A program made the translations under genes and the position numbers. DNA of 50,121 nt from contig NZ_SMSJ01000042.1 in the NCBI RefSeq assembly GCF_004355005.1, positions 1 through 50,121 of the forward strand, in the 5' to 3' direction. The notes beneath the pieces were generated by a model. That model was not told the origin of the DNA. It saw only the letters and a program-made list of their open reading frames with translations, and did no database searches. The DNA comes from Dankookia rubra (lineage in GTDB: Bacteria > Pseudomonadota > Alphaproteobacteria > Acetobacterales > Acetobacteraceae). Shown here piece by piece: positions 24,575 to 32,774 of this stretch (within the stretch, counting starts at the first letter, position 1; each line of letters starts with the position of its first letter).

Positions 24575-25213
24575 ATGCCGGACCTGACCCAGTTCGCCCC
24601 CTACCTCGCCGCGGCGCTGCTGCTCGCCGTCACGCCGGGGCCGGGGCTCGTCTACGTCGCCGCGCGGACGCTCGCCGGCGGCCGGGCGGAGGGCATCGCC
24701 TCCAGCCTCGGCACCGGCCTCGGCGGGCTGGTGCATGTCCTCGCCGGCAGCCTCGGCGTCGCCGCCATCGTGCTGGCCAGCGCCGACCTCTTCGCCGCGC
24801 TGAAGCTGGCCGGGGCCGCCTACCTGGTCTGGCTGGGCTGGCGGACCTTCCGGGCCGCCGGCGCGCCGGCGCCGGCCAGCCCCGCCGCCCCGCCGGCCGG
24901 GCCGGGCCGGGCCTTCCGCGAAGGCGTGCTGGTCGAGGCGCTGAACCCGAAGACCGCGGCCTTCTTCCTCGCCTTCGTTCCGCAATTCCTCGACCCCGCG
25001 GCCGGCCGCGTCGCGCTGCAATTCGCGCTGCTCGGCGCCGTCTCGGTGGCGCTGAACACCCTGGCCGACATCGCGGTGGCCTTCGCGGCGAGCCGCCTGC
25101 GGGAGGGCGCCGCGGCGCGCCCCGGCCTGGTCCGCCGGCTGCGCCAGGCCTCGGGCGGCGCGATGGTCGCGCTCGGCATCGGCCTTGCCCTGGCGCGGCG
25201 CCCGGCGGGCTGA
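24575..25213 (+). CDS. LysE/RhtB family amino-acid exporter
   Basis: 212 aa inner-membrane protein with about six hydrophobic segments. The LysE family motif is at the start of the first helix pair (LAAALLLAVTPGPGLVYVAA), followed by GRAEGIASSLGTGLGGLVHVLAG, AAYLVWLGWRTFR and REGVLVEALNPKTAAFFLAFVPQF. It exports a basic, neutral or hydroxylated amino acid or related compound. The ATG at 24575 is the only start near the first helix. It is very similar and equal in length to the protein at 48784-49422. Lies after a terminator, so it is probably not part of the pyridine operon. Confidence 0.9.
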   Translation: MPDLTQFAPYLAAALLLAVTPGPGLVYVAARTLAGGRAEGIASSLGTGLGGLVHVLAGSLGVAAIVLASADLFAALKLAGAAYLVWLGWRTFRAAGAPAPASPAAPPAGPGRAFREGVLVEALNPKTAAFFLAFVPQFLDPAAGRVALQFALLGAVSVALNTLADIAVAFAASRLREGAAARPGLVRRLRQASGGAMVALGIGLALARRPAG

Positions 25214-25224
25214 CGGCCGGGCGA

Positions 25225-25251
25225 CCCGGGGGGATTTGCCTTGCCCCCGGG
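25225..25251. terminator. Hairpin terminator after lysE-like gene
   Basis: CCCGGGGG (25225-25232) pairs with CCCCCGGG (25244-25251) around an AT-containing loop, 11 bases after the exporter stop and between convergent genes. Confidence 0.65.
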
Positions 25252-25277
25252 CCGTCCCCGGCTTTATAGGAATATGG

Positions 25278-25562
25278 TCAGACCGCGTCCTGCGCCCTGA
25301 CCGCGGCGCCCGCCGCCACGGCGGCCGCCGCGGCCTTCCGCCGGCGCGCCGCGACCAGGTCCATCGCCGCCACCAGCACCTCCGCGGTGATGCCCTCGGG
25401 CCGCAGCGTGCGTTCGGCCGTTTCCACCGATTCCATCAGGATCGGCGTCAGCACCAGCGATGCGCGTTCCAGCCGCGCCTCCATCTGCCGCGGCCGGCCG
25501 AGCCGGGCGCGCAGCGACTTGGGGATCGTCACCTGCCATTGCGGGGATACCCGGATGATCAT
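25278..25562 (-). CDS. AbrB/MazE-type DNA-binding protein (orphan antitoxin-like)
   Basis: 94 aa. The N-terminus MIIRVSPQWQVTIPKSLRARLG is the SpoVT-AbrB swapped-hairpin DNA-binding domain found in antitoxins and transition regulators. The C-terminal half is alanine/arginine-rich helix (VAARRRKAAAAAVAAGAAVR), unlike typical antitoxin tails. No toxin-like ORF of PIN, MazF or similar type lies on either side, so it is either an autonomous regulator or an orphan. The upstream 25590-25625 region is AT-rich and probably its promoter. Confidence 0.75.
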   Translation of the reverse strand: MIIRVSPQWQVTIPKSLRARLGRPRQMEARLERASLVLTPILMESVETAERTLRPEGITAEVLVAAMDLVAARRRKAAAAAVAAGAAVRAQDAV

Positions 25563-25930
25563 GCCTCGCTCCGCCGGCCGGGATGGCCGAGGCGCGATTT
25601 AAGTTTTTATTCCTACAAAAAGTCAAGCCATTTCACCTCACCTTGGCCTTTGGCTTGGCTTTCCGCCTGCCGGCCGAGGCGGCACCTTCAAGAATCTTGA
25701 GGCGGATTGAGCGGAATTGTGGGTTCAACCCGCTCAAATCCAAAGCGAACCCGCGGACATGGATGATCGGCCCTGGGGAGAGCACCGCGTGGCCCGGTCG
25801 TGCCCGTCCGCCCGGGAAGGAAGCGGGCGCTCGCCGGCGGTCGTCCCGGGTGGAAACGCGCAGGACGTGGAGCCCCGGCTCGACGAAGCCCGGAGCGATG
25901 GTGTCCCGACACGGCCAGGGCAGGCCCCCT
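25563..25930. other. Intergenic region with a long imperfect hairpin
   Basis: 368 bases without a convincing gene. Bases 25590-25625 are AT-rich (promoter of the AbrB gene). At 25704-25741 GGATTGAGCGG pairs with CCGCTCAAATCC with one bulge, and GGGTT/AACCC pair inside it. It lies about 190 bases beyond the stop of the minus-strand sugar transferase and may end or process that EPS transcript. Confidence 0.4.
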
Positions 25931-26521
25931 CTAGGCCCCCGGCCGGAAGGCCGGCATCGTCGCGTGCCCCGGCGCGCTGGCGCCCTGCCCGCGCAGCAGC
26001 ACCCGCGCGCAGCGCAGCAGGATCGCCAGGTCGCCGCGCAGGGTCGGCGCCGCGCCGGCATAGCGCGCATCCAGCGCCAGCCGGCGTTGCCAGGGCACCG
26101 CGTTGCGCCCCGCCGCCTGGGCCAGGCCGCAGAGCCCCGGCCGCACCCGCAGCCGCGCCGCCTGGGCCGGGGTGAAGCGCGCCTCGTATTCCGGCAGCAG
26201 CGGCCGCGGCCCGACCAGGCTCATCTCGCCGCGCAGCACGTTGACCAGCTGCGGCAGCTCGTCCACCGCGCTGGCCCGCAGCCAGCGCCCGAAGCGGCCC
26301 AGCCGCGCCGCGTCCGGCCCCGGCCCCTCGGCCAGGCTGCGCAGCTTCACCAGCGTGAAAGGCACCCCGCCGCGCCCGGTCCGCCGCTGGCGGAACAGCA
26401 CCGGACGCCCGAGCACCAGCAGCACGCCGAGCGCCGCCGCGGCCAGCAGCGGCAGGGCGAGCAGCAGCAGCACCGCCGCCGCGGCGACATCGAAGGCCCG
26501 CTTGCCCCGGCGCTCATACAT
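25931..26521 (-). CDS. Initiating sugar-phosphate transferase of exopolysaccharide synthesis (PglC/WcaJ C-terminal type)
   Basis: 196 aa monotopic phosphoglycosyl transferase that moves a sugar-1-phosphate from a UDP-sugar to undecaprenyl phosphate, the first committed step of EPS assembly. Family blocks in order: KRAFDVAAAAVLLLLALPLL (re-entrant helix), FRQRRTGRGGVPFTLVKLRSL, the catalytic Asp-Glu of DELPQLVNVLRGEMSLVGPRPLLPEY, and RPGLCGLAQ. Size matches the minimal catalytic PglC form without the WcaJ membrane extension. The start overlaps the O-antigen ligase stop by eight bases (ATGTATGA), so it is the last gene of a coupled EPS operon. Confidence 0.92.
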   Translation of the reverse strand: MYERRGKRAFDVAAAAVLLLLALPLLAAAALGVLLVLGRPVLFRQRRTGRGGVPFTLVKLRSLAEGPGPDAARLGRFGRWLRASAVDELPQLVNVLRGEMSLVGPRPLLPEYEARFTPAQAARLRVRPGLCGLAQAAGRNAVPWQRRLALDARYAGAAPTLRGDLAILLRCARVLLRGQGASAPGHATMPAFRPGA

Positions 26522-27794
26522 GCTGGTCCTCCCCCGGCAGCACGCGGCGCCGCGCCTCCAGGCCGAGCGACAGCAGCAGGCCGAGCCCGAACCAGACCAT
26601 GCGGTTGCCGAGATCGGTCGAGACCATCGCGGTCAGTCCCAGCGGCAGGGTCAGCGCGGCGATCCGCGCCGCCCGGCCCGGCGCGACGCGCGGCGCCCGG
26701 CGGACCGCCAGCGCCACCCCGCCGCCGAAGGCCGCGAGCCAGAGCGCCAGGCCGGGCAGCCCGGCTTCCGCCAGCACCTCGAGCGCATGGTTGTGCGGGT
26801 GCAGCGCGCGGTCGTCGCCGCTGCCCGCGGCCAGGGTGAAGCCGCCGGTGCCGATGCCCCAGGGCGCCGCCTCGCCCGCCCAGCGCAGCGCCTCCCCCCA
26901 AAGGATCAGGCGGGCGGGCGTGGCGGTGGCCGGGTCGCCGAAGAGCCGTTCCAGCGTCCGCAGCCCGAGCTCCGCGCCCGGCATGGCCAGCAGCCCCGCC
27001 AGCCCGGCCAGCCCCGCCGCGCCGATCATCGCCACCCAGCCGAGCGCCGCGCCGCGCCGGGCCGACAGCCACAGCAGCACCGCCGGCGCCCCGGCGACGC
27101 CCAGCAGCAGGCCGAGCAGCGCCGCCCGCCCGCCCGGCACCAGCACCGCCACAACGAGGCCGAGCGTCGCCACGGCCCAGCCCAGCCGGCGCGGGCCGCG
27201 CGCTTCCACCACCCGCAAGGCTGCCAGCCCGGCGGCGCAGGCGATGGCGAGGCCGGCGAGCTGGTACTGCACCCGCAGCTTCGCCGGATCCTGCCCCACG
27301 GCGCCGCCCAGCACGACATGGCCGGCCAGCACGCCCCAGGCGGTCGCCGCGCCCACCGCCACCCCGACCGCCACCACCGCGGCCGAGAGCCGCCGCAGCG
27401 TCGGGCCATCCGCCCCGGCCAGCATCCCCGCCAGCAGCATGGTCGGCGCCAGCAGGACCAGTTGCGGCAGCTTCTCCGCCAGCACGAGGCGGGAGGCGGT
27501 CCAGCCGCCGGCCAGCACCAGCCAGACCAGCAGCAGCGCCGCCGCCAGCAGCGGTCCCGCCACTGCCGGCGCGACCACCCAGTCCCGCACCAGCAGCAGC
27601 AGGCCGAGCGAGGGCAGCAGCAGCAGCGCCGCCAGCAGGGTCAGGTCGACCGGCAGCGCGGCGATGCCGGGCAGCGACTTCAGCGCGCCGGCGAATTGCA
27701 GCGCCGCCGCCAGCAGCCCGGTCCCCGCCGCGAGGCTCGCGGCATCGAACCGGACCGCGGGAAAGGCGGCCTCGGGCCGGGCGGCCCGGGTCAC
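26514..27794 (-). CDS. O-antigen ligase/polymerase family membrane protein (Wzy/WaaL-like)
   Basis: 426 aa polytopic protein with ten or more hydrophobic segments. The periplasmic loop typical of the Wzy_C/WaaL family is visible late in the sequence: LILWGEALRWAGEAAPWGIGTGGFTL followed by LHPHNHALEVLAEAGLPGLALW, where the histidines of HPHNHALE are the family hallmark. In this operon it probably polymerises EPS repeat units rather than ligating O-antigen to lipid A. Start overlaps the Wzz-like stop (ATGA, 27791-27794). Confidence 0.88.
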   Translation of the reverse strand: MTRAARPEAAFPAVRFDAASLAAGTGLLAAALQFAGALKSLPGIAALPVDLTLLAALLLLPSLGLLLLVRDWVVAPAVAGPLLAAALLLVWLVLAGGWTASRLVLAEKLPQLVLLAPTMLLAGMLAGADGPTLRRLSAAVVAVGVAVGAATAWGVLAGHVVLGGAVGQDPAKLRVQYQLAGLAIACAAGLAALRVVEARGPRRLGWAVATLGLVVAVLVPGGRAALLGLLLGVAGAPAVLLWLSARRGAALGWVAMIGAAGLAGLAGLLAMPGAELGLRTLERLFGDPATATPARLILWGEALRWAGEAAPWGIGTGGFTLAAGSGDDRALHPHNHALEVLAEAGLPGLALWLAAFGGGVALAVRRAPRVAPGRAARIAALTLPLGLTAMVSTDLGNRMVWFGLGLLLSLGLEARRRVLPGEDQHV

Positions 27795-28681
27795 TCCGCC
27801 GGCCCCATCGGCGGCATCGCCAGGCCGAGCGGCAAGGGCCGCGGCCGGCCGGCGGCGAGGGCGCGGACGACCACCAGCGCCAGGGTCGCCGCCAGCACCG
27901 CCAGCGGCGCCGCCACGGCCAGCAGCAGCAGCAGCAGCGGCCGGTTCGGCAGGGATGGCCGCTGCTCGACCATCGGCGCCGAGACCAGCCGGGCCGCCAC
28001 CGCCTCATCCGCCGCGACCACCAGCGCGCTGCGCTGCTGCTGGCCGAGCAGTTCGTAGAGCGCGTTGCGGAGATAAAGGTCGCGCTCGACGGCCAGCCGC
28101 GCCTCGATCGCGGCGATCCGCCGCCGGGCGAGGTCGGCGAGGTCGCCGCGCACCTTCGCCTCCGCCAGGGCATGCAGGCGCTGCAGCGCATCCAGCGCCG
28201 CGGCGCGGCCGGCATGCGCGAGCGTCAGCGTCACGGTGACGGTGGCGATGTTCTGGGTGGCGGCGAAGTTGCGCTCGAGCCAGTCCTGCACGTCGTCGAG
28301 GTCGGGCTCCATCCGCAGGCCGAGCTGCCGGCGCAGCCAGCCGAGGGGCGGCGCGGCGCGGCGTTCGGCCAGGTGCGCCGGCAGCCCGGTGTCGCGCGCC
28401 AGCATCGCCGCGGCCTCGGGCGAGCGGAGGGCATCGAGGTAGACGGCGAAATTCCCCGTCGGCCTGTCGTCCAGCAGCCCCGCCCCGAAGAGCGGCACGG
28501 GGGAGAGCAGGGTGGAGGTGGCGATGCTGGTGGTCTCGGCCGGGGCGACCACGGCCTGGGCGACATGCCGCCGCGGCAGCTGGAACACGATGCCGGCCAG
28601 CGCGGCATAGAGCAGCAGGGTGGCCAGGGCCACGCGCCAGCGCCGGTCCCAGACACCCCGCAGCAGCAGGTCCAGCGGCAT
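27791..28681 (-). CDS. Chain-length determinant-like protein (Wzz family, no kinase domain)
   Basis: 296 aa with a membrane span near residues 17-34, a long periplasmic region rich in helices and a second span near 245-272, the topology of polysaccharide co-polymerases. The region around residues 160-215 (AALDALQRLHALAEAKVRGDLADLARRR...) looks like the coiled-coil stalk. The C-terminus is a short proline-rich tail without Walker motifs, so it is not a BY-kinase. It would set polymer length with the ligase/polymerase gene it overlaps. It starts 51 bases after the heparinase-like gene. Confidence 0.8.
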   Translation of the reverse strand: MPLDLLLRGVWDRRWRVALATLLLYAALAGIVFQLPRRHVAQAVVAPAETTSIATSTLLSPVPLFGAGLLDDRPTGNFAVYLDALRSPEAAAMLARDTGLPAHLAERRAAPPLGWLRRQLGLRMEPDLDDVQDWLERNFAATQNIATVTVTLTLAHAGRAAALDALQRLHALAEAKVRGDLADLARRRIAAIEARLAVERDLYLRNALYELLGQQQRSALVVAADEAVAARLVSAPMVEQRPSLPNRPLLLLLLAVAAPLAVLAATLALVVVRALAAGRPRPLPLGLAMPPMGPAE

Positions 28682-28732
28682 GCATTCCCCTGTGGATCTT
28701 GCGACTCCGATCTGTAGACAATCGGCGCGCGC

Positions 28733-30481
28733 TCAATCCAGGGTTGAGAAAGGCAATTCGATCACAGTTGTGAGATTCGTGACCGGGCGCCTCACTCGCA
28801 CGACCAGCACCGGGGCCGGCCGGACCTCGCCATAGCCGGGGCTCTCCCAGCCCGGCTCCAGCGCGCACTGGATCGGCGCGTCGGCGGTGACGCGCAGCCG
28901 CGCCGCGGGACCTGCCACGCCGTCCGGCCGCGCGCGCCATGGGCCGGGTGCGAGCCGCCAACGCAGCGCCGCCTCCCGGAACGGGCCGCCGATCCGGTCC
29001 TCGACCACCCAGCGGCGGCCCTCGGCGCGGACCCGGCGGGCGTGGCGGCGGCCGCGCCGGTCGCGCAGCAAGGCGCCGTCGGGCAGCACCCCCATGGCCG
29101 GCCAATGGGAGAACAGGAAGCGGGTGACCCGCGGCATCTGGTCCTCGCCGTCGAAGGCGATGGTGTTGTGGGCGGCGGTGCCGGTGAAATGGGCGTGCCA
29201 CCAGGCCTCGGTGGGCGGCGGGTTGTAGGCGCCGCTGCCGCCGTCCCGCAGCAGGGCGAGCGGCCCGTCCCAGAGCTCGAGGTGCAGCAGGTCGGCCTGG
29301 CCCGGGCGGAAGCGGAGCGGGCCGGTGCGGAGCAGGGCGCGGGCGCCGCCGGAATGCCAGCCGCGCAGGCCCTCCCCTACCCAGGCCGCGGGCGGCGGGG
29401 GAAGCACGCGGCCGGGCGCCAGGCCTAGCCAGGCGCAGCCCGGCTCCGCCGCCAGCCCGACCGAGCCGCCGCCGAACAGCCGCGCCGCCCGCTCCAGGCT
29501 CGGCCGCGCGTCGTCCGGCCCGGCCAAGGCGAGGTCGGCGAAGGCCGAGCCGTCCTGGTGGCCGAGCCGCGGCATCGCCCCGGTCGCGGGCTCCGCCAGG
29601 CGGTGCAGCCAGCGGGTCGCGGCCGCGGCGCGGTCGGCGGCGGCCGGAAGCGGCCCGCCCAGCCGGCGGCGCAGGACCTCGGTCACCGCGAGCACGTCGA
29701 GCAGCAGCCGGTGGTAGCCGGTCGAGACCTGGGCGAAGGAGCCGTCGGGCGCGACCAGCCGCAGCAAGGCCGCATCCAGCCGCGCCGCGCCGCGCCGGGT
29801 CCAGCCGGCCTCGCCCAGCAGCAGCCCGCAGGCCAGCAGCCCGGCGGCTTCCGAGACCGCATGGTTGTTGTCCTGCGCCAGCGCATAGGCCGGGGTCGCG
29901 GCGATGCGCCGGCCATGCAGCGCCAGCAGCGCCCGGGCGCCCGGCGGCGGCGCGCGCTCGGCGCCCAGCAGGGCGAGCGCCAGGCCGAGATGCAGGGCGC
30001 GCAGCGCGGCTTCCTGCCCGCAGGCCCAGTTCGGGCCGCGGAAGGCGGGGTTGCGCGCAGCCCAACCGGCCAGCAGCGCCTCGGCCCGCGCCAAGTGGCC
30101 GGCCGCGGGGTCGAGCCGCGCGGCCTGGGCCAGCAGCGGCAGCTCGGCCCAGCGGTTGCGCTCCCAGACCGGGCGAACGTCGCCCGGGGCGAAGAGGTCG
30201 AGGTCGAGCGCGTGCGGCGCGGCCGCGAAGGGGCCGTGCCAATCGGCCGGCGCCGCCGCCGCGGCGCGGGCCAGCACGGCGTCCCGGTGCCATCCGGGCA
30301 CCGCCGGCGCGGCGATCCCGCCGGCCGGCAGGAAAGGTCCCGGCGGCACCGCCGCATCCTGCAACCGGCGGCGTGCCAGCACGCGCCCGGGGCCGCGATG
30401 CCAAGCGGCCAGCAGCACCGGACGCAGGCCCAGTCGTGCCGCCGCATCGCCTCGCCTAGGAAGGCTAAATATTCGAATCAT
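28733..30481 (-). CDS. Heparinase II/III-like (alginate lyase-type) family protein
   Basis: About 582 aa from the ATG at 30481 (a TTG two codons upstream is possible). The N-terminal half is an (alpha/alpha) toroid-like segment (DLDLFAPGDVRPVWERNRW, LLAGWAARNPAFRGPNWACGQEAALRALHL, NNHAVSEAAGLLACGLLL). The C-terminal half is the heparinase II/III beta domain (HLELWDGPLALLRDGGSGAYN, AHNTIAFDGEDQMPR, RRGRRHARRVRAEGRRWVVEDRI). No signal peptide is apparent, yet the homologues act on uronate-containing polymers, so it may trim the product in the EPS locus. It is the first gene of the leftward EPS operon and divergent from the Wza-like gene. Confidence 0.85.
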   Translation of the reverse strand: MIRIFSLPRRGDAAARLGLRPVLLAAWHRGPGRVLARRRLQDAAVPPGPFLPAGGIAAPAVPGWHRDAVLARAAAAAPADWHGPFAAAPHALDLDLFAPGDVRPVWERNRWAELPLLAQAARLDPAAGHLARAEALLAGWAARNPAFRGPNWACGQEAALRALHLGLALALLGAERAPPPGARALLALHGRRIAATPAYALAQDNNHAVSEAAGLLACGLLLGEAGWTRRGAARLDAALLRLVAPDGSFAQVSTGYHRLLLDVLAVTEVLRRRLGGPLPAAADRAAAATRWLHRLAEPATGAMPRLGHQDGSAFADLALAGPDDARPSLERAARLFGGGSVGLAAEPGCAWLGLAPGRVLPPPPAAWVGEGLRGWHSGGARALLRTGPLRFRPGQADLLHLELWDGPLALLRDGGSGAYNPPPTEAWWHAHFTGTAAHNTIAFDGEDQMPRVTRFLFSHWPAMGVLPDGALLRDRRGRRHARRVRAEGRRWVVEDRIGGPFREAALRWRLAPGPWRARPDGVAGPAARLRVTADAPIQCALEPGWESPGYGEVRPAPVLVVRVRRPVTNLTTVIELPFSTLD

Positions 30482-30589
30482 TGCCAAATCAGGGTGGAAT
30501 TCGGCTATTTACGTTGCAAGGAATAGTTGCATTTGCGCCCAAGCCCGCGAGAGGACGTCCCGCTGCATCGCCGCGCCGGCCCTTCCCCG

Positions 30590-30933
30590 ATGCACCGCAT
30601 GCTGGCGGCGCTGCTGGCGGTGCAGCTCGCCCTGCCGATGCCGGCCCGATCGCAGACGCAGGCCGGGGCAGGCGGGGGGTATCTCTCGCCGCCCGCGCTG
30701 CCCTCCACCCTGCCCGGCGGCCTGCCGCTGCCGAGCCTGCCGACCGGGACGCAGCAGGACATCCTGCAGCGCATCCTCGATGCCGGCGCGGGCCGCCCGG
30801 TGCAGGGGCCGGCGCCCGTGCCGTCCTATGCGCCGGCGCCCCCGGCCGCAGCGCCGGCGCCGCCGCCGGACGAGCCGCCCTCCCCGGCCGAGGCCTTTTT
30901 CGCGGCGCGCGGCGCGGCGACCGCCTGCCAGCC
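30590..30933 (+). pseudogene. Polysaccharide export outer-membrane protein (Wza-like), N-terminal fragment cut by the transposon
   Basis: The ATG at 30590 opens a signal peptide (MHRMLAALLAVQLALPMPARSQ) followed by a proline-rich linker (APVPSYAPAPPAAAPAPPPD) and PSPAEAFFAARGA, a layout seen at the front of Wza-type export proteins in acetic-acid-bacterium relatives. About 115 codons remain. The frame then enters the Tn7-like end at 30934 and stops at 30949. The polysaccharide-export domains are not found anywhere else in the window. Identity is inferred from the N-terminal pattern and the divergent EPS operon, since the diagnostic domain is missing. Confidence 0.6.
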
Positions 30934-31063
30934 TGGGGACAGACAATAGAGTCTGAGACTAAGCCTCATCGAGGCAGTTGGCCTTTTCAGGAAGGGCAGA
31001 GATCAAACTCTGAAACTCGGAGGAACACCCGGTTAGCTAAGCGCGGAAATAGAGTTCGAAACT
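30934..31063 (+). repeat. Transposon left end with three TnsB-type binding sites
   Basis: Three related 15-16 bp motifs: ATAGAGTCTGAGACT (30946-30960), ATCAAACTCTGAAACT (31002-31017) and ATAGAGTTCGAAACT (31049-31063), spaced by 56 and 47 bases. The Tn7 left end carries three spaced sites of the form ACAATAAAGTCTTAAACT behind a TGTGGGCG terminus, and the first site here aligns directly with it, including the GACAATA lead-in. The preceding CAGCC (30929-30933) is a candidate 5 bp target duplication half. Confidence 0.75.
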
Positions 31064-31214
31064 GTGCGCTCGGAGAGGCGCTACCGCCTCTGACAACCGC
31101 TTGCCAATCCGCCTCAAGATCGCGTTTGCGCTGCTTTCTCCGACTGCGGCGGCTCGGTCGACTCAAGGGGTCTAGTCGTGGACCGCACCGGCGCAACTAC
31201 GATGTCAGTAGCTG

Positions 31215-32771
31215 GTCAGCCGTGAAATAGGCTGAAGCTGGCGGCGATCTGCGGTTTTCCGGCATTGGGGAAGTATCCGCTTTTGCCGGTTTAGCCTCGA
31301 ACAAGAGCCAGAACCTTGCAAACAAGGCTGTGCGCTGCGGGACCGGACGGGGCGTGATTCGATCGGCGGCACCCTGGCAGGGAGCTCGCTGATGCGTCCC
31401 AAGCAACCTACCGCCGGGCCGCAGGAGGATCTCTTCCGCGCCCGGCTGCAGAACCTGGTGGACCCGCGGCATGCGCTGGTGCGCCTGGCCGGGCTGATCG
31501 ACTGGCGCCGGTTCGAGGCGGAGTTCGGGGCGCTCTACACCGACTGCGGTCGCCCGGGGTTGCCGACGCGGCTGATGGTTGGCCTGCACCTGCTCAAGCA
31601 CATGGACAGGCTCTCCGACGAGGCGGTCTGCGCGCGCTATCTCGACAGCCCGTATGTGCAGCTGTTCTGCGGCGAGACCTTCTTCCAGGATGCCCTGCCG
31701 CTGGAACGCTCATCGCTGACACGCTGGCGCCAGCGCATTGGCGCGGAGCGGCTGGGGGTGCTGCTGGCCGAGAGCCTGGCCGCGACACGGCGCAGCGGCG
31801 CCGTCGAGGACAAGCACCTGCAGCGCGTCACCATCGACACCACGGTGCAGCCCAAGGCGGTGACCCACCCCACCGACAGCAAGCTGCTCCACCGCGGCAT
31901 CGAGATCCTGGCGCGCCTTGCCCGGCGGCACGGGATCCAGCTGCGCCAATCCTACCTGCGGGTGGCAAGGCGTGCCCGGCGCGAGGCCGCGAAGCTGATC
32001 CATTCGGGCCGCCCGCGCCAAGCGGAGCGCCAGGTCCGGCAGTTGCGGACCTGGCTCGGGCGCCTGGCCCGCGACATCGGCCGCAAGATCGTGGGCAGCG
32101 CCGCCATTCAGGCCGCCCTCGCCGGTCCGCTCGGCCTTGTCGCTCGGCTGTTGCGGCAACGGCGCGAGGACCGCGGCCGCGACAAGCTCTACTCCCTGCA
32201 CGCGCCGGAGGTGGAGTGCATCGGCAAAGGCAAGGCGCAAGCCCGCTACGAGTTCGGCGTGAAGGTCTCGCTCGCCACCACCAATGCCGCAGCGCCCGGC
32301 GGGCAGTTCGTCCTCGGCGCCCGCGCCCTGCCGGGCAACCCCTATGATGGCCACACCCTGGCCGAGCAGATCGCCCAGACCGAGCGCATCACCGGCATCG
32401 AGATCGAGCGCGCCTATGTCGACCGCGGCTACCGCGGCCATGATGCCGACAAGTCCCGCGTGTTCATCTCCGGCCAGAAGCGCAGCATCACGCCCACCAT
32501 TCGCCGCGAGCGGCGGCGCCGCAGCGCCATCGAGCCCGTCATCGGCCACCTGAAGAGCGAAGGCCATCTCGGTCGCAACTTCCTGCGCGGCACAGAAGGC
32601 GATACGATCAACGTCGTCCTCGCCGCCGTGGGCCACAACCTCCGCCTGCTCCGCGCCTGGCTGGCCTGCCTCTTGGCCTGCCTGCTCAGCCGGCTGACCT
32701 CCGCTCACCAGCTCAGAGAGACGCCTGCCCAGGCACTCAGCCGTCTGAAAAACCCGTAGTTCACGGGCGAC
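31215..32771 (+). mobile_element. Insertion sequence with DUF772-type DDE transposase (IS5/IS1182-like)
   Basis: Ends inferred from an imperfect inverted repeat: GTCAGCCGTGAAATAGG (from 31215) against GTCGCCCGTGAACTACGG read inward from 32771, 13 of 17 positions equal. After removing the nested IS701 element, both sides are flanked by TAGCTG (31209-31214 and 32772-32774 joined to 34223-34225). It sits between the transposon left end and tnsC. Confidence 0.6.
31392..32759 (+). CDS. DDE transposase with N-terminal DUF772 domain
   Basis: 455 aa, apparently intact. The N-terminal DUF772 block is RPGLPTRLMVGLHLLKHMDR with YLDSPYVQLFCGE. DDE residues: Asp in VTIDTTVQPKAV, Asp in AYVDRGYRGHD and Glu in RRRSAIEPVIGHLKSEG, the last with the Y/R-E arrangement of IS4/IS5-type transposases. 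An insert of basic helices (RVARRARREAAKLIHSGRPR...) separates the first two. The ATG at 31392 follows AGGGAGCTCGCTG. It would mobilise the surrounding IS. Exact ISfinder group not assignable by eye. Confidence 0.88.
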   Translation: MRPKQPTAGPQEDLFRARLQNLVDPRHALVRLAGLIDWRRFEAEFGALYTDCGRPGLPTRLMVGLHLLKHMDRLSDEAVCARYLDSPYVQLFCGETFFQDALPLERSSLTRWRQRIGAERLGVLLAESLAATRRSGAVEDKHLQRVTIDTTVQPKAVTHPTDSKLLHRGIEILARLARRHGIQLRQSYLRVARRARREAAKLIHSGRPRQAERQVRQLRTWLGRLARDIGRKIVGSAAIQAALAGPLGLVARLLRQRREDRGRDKLYSLHAPEVECIGKGKAQARYEFGVKVSLATTNAAAPGGQFVLGARALPGNPYDGHTLAEQIAQTERITGIEIERAYVDRGYRGHDADKSRVFISGQKRSITPTIRRERRRRSAIEPVIGHLKSEGHLGRNFLRGTEGDTINVVLAAVGHNLRLLRAWLACLLACLLSRLTSAHQLRETPAQALSRLKNP

Positions 32772-32774
32772 TAG

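Noticed and set aside
26103-28058. Long plus-strand ORF opposite the EPS operon
   Set aside because: Low-complexity Arg/Gln/Pro translation; the minus strand has three coupled genes with clear membrane topology and motifs.
28755-28768. CRP-like dyad TCACAGTTGTGA
   Set aside because: It lies inside the coding end of the heparinase-like gene with no gene starting nearby; likely chance.
31172-31175. CTAG at 31172 as left duplication of the DUF772-type IS
   Set aside because: The sequence inside it does not match the right end; the TAGCTG-flanked borders give a much better inverted repeat.
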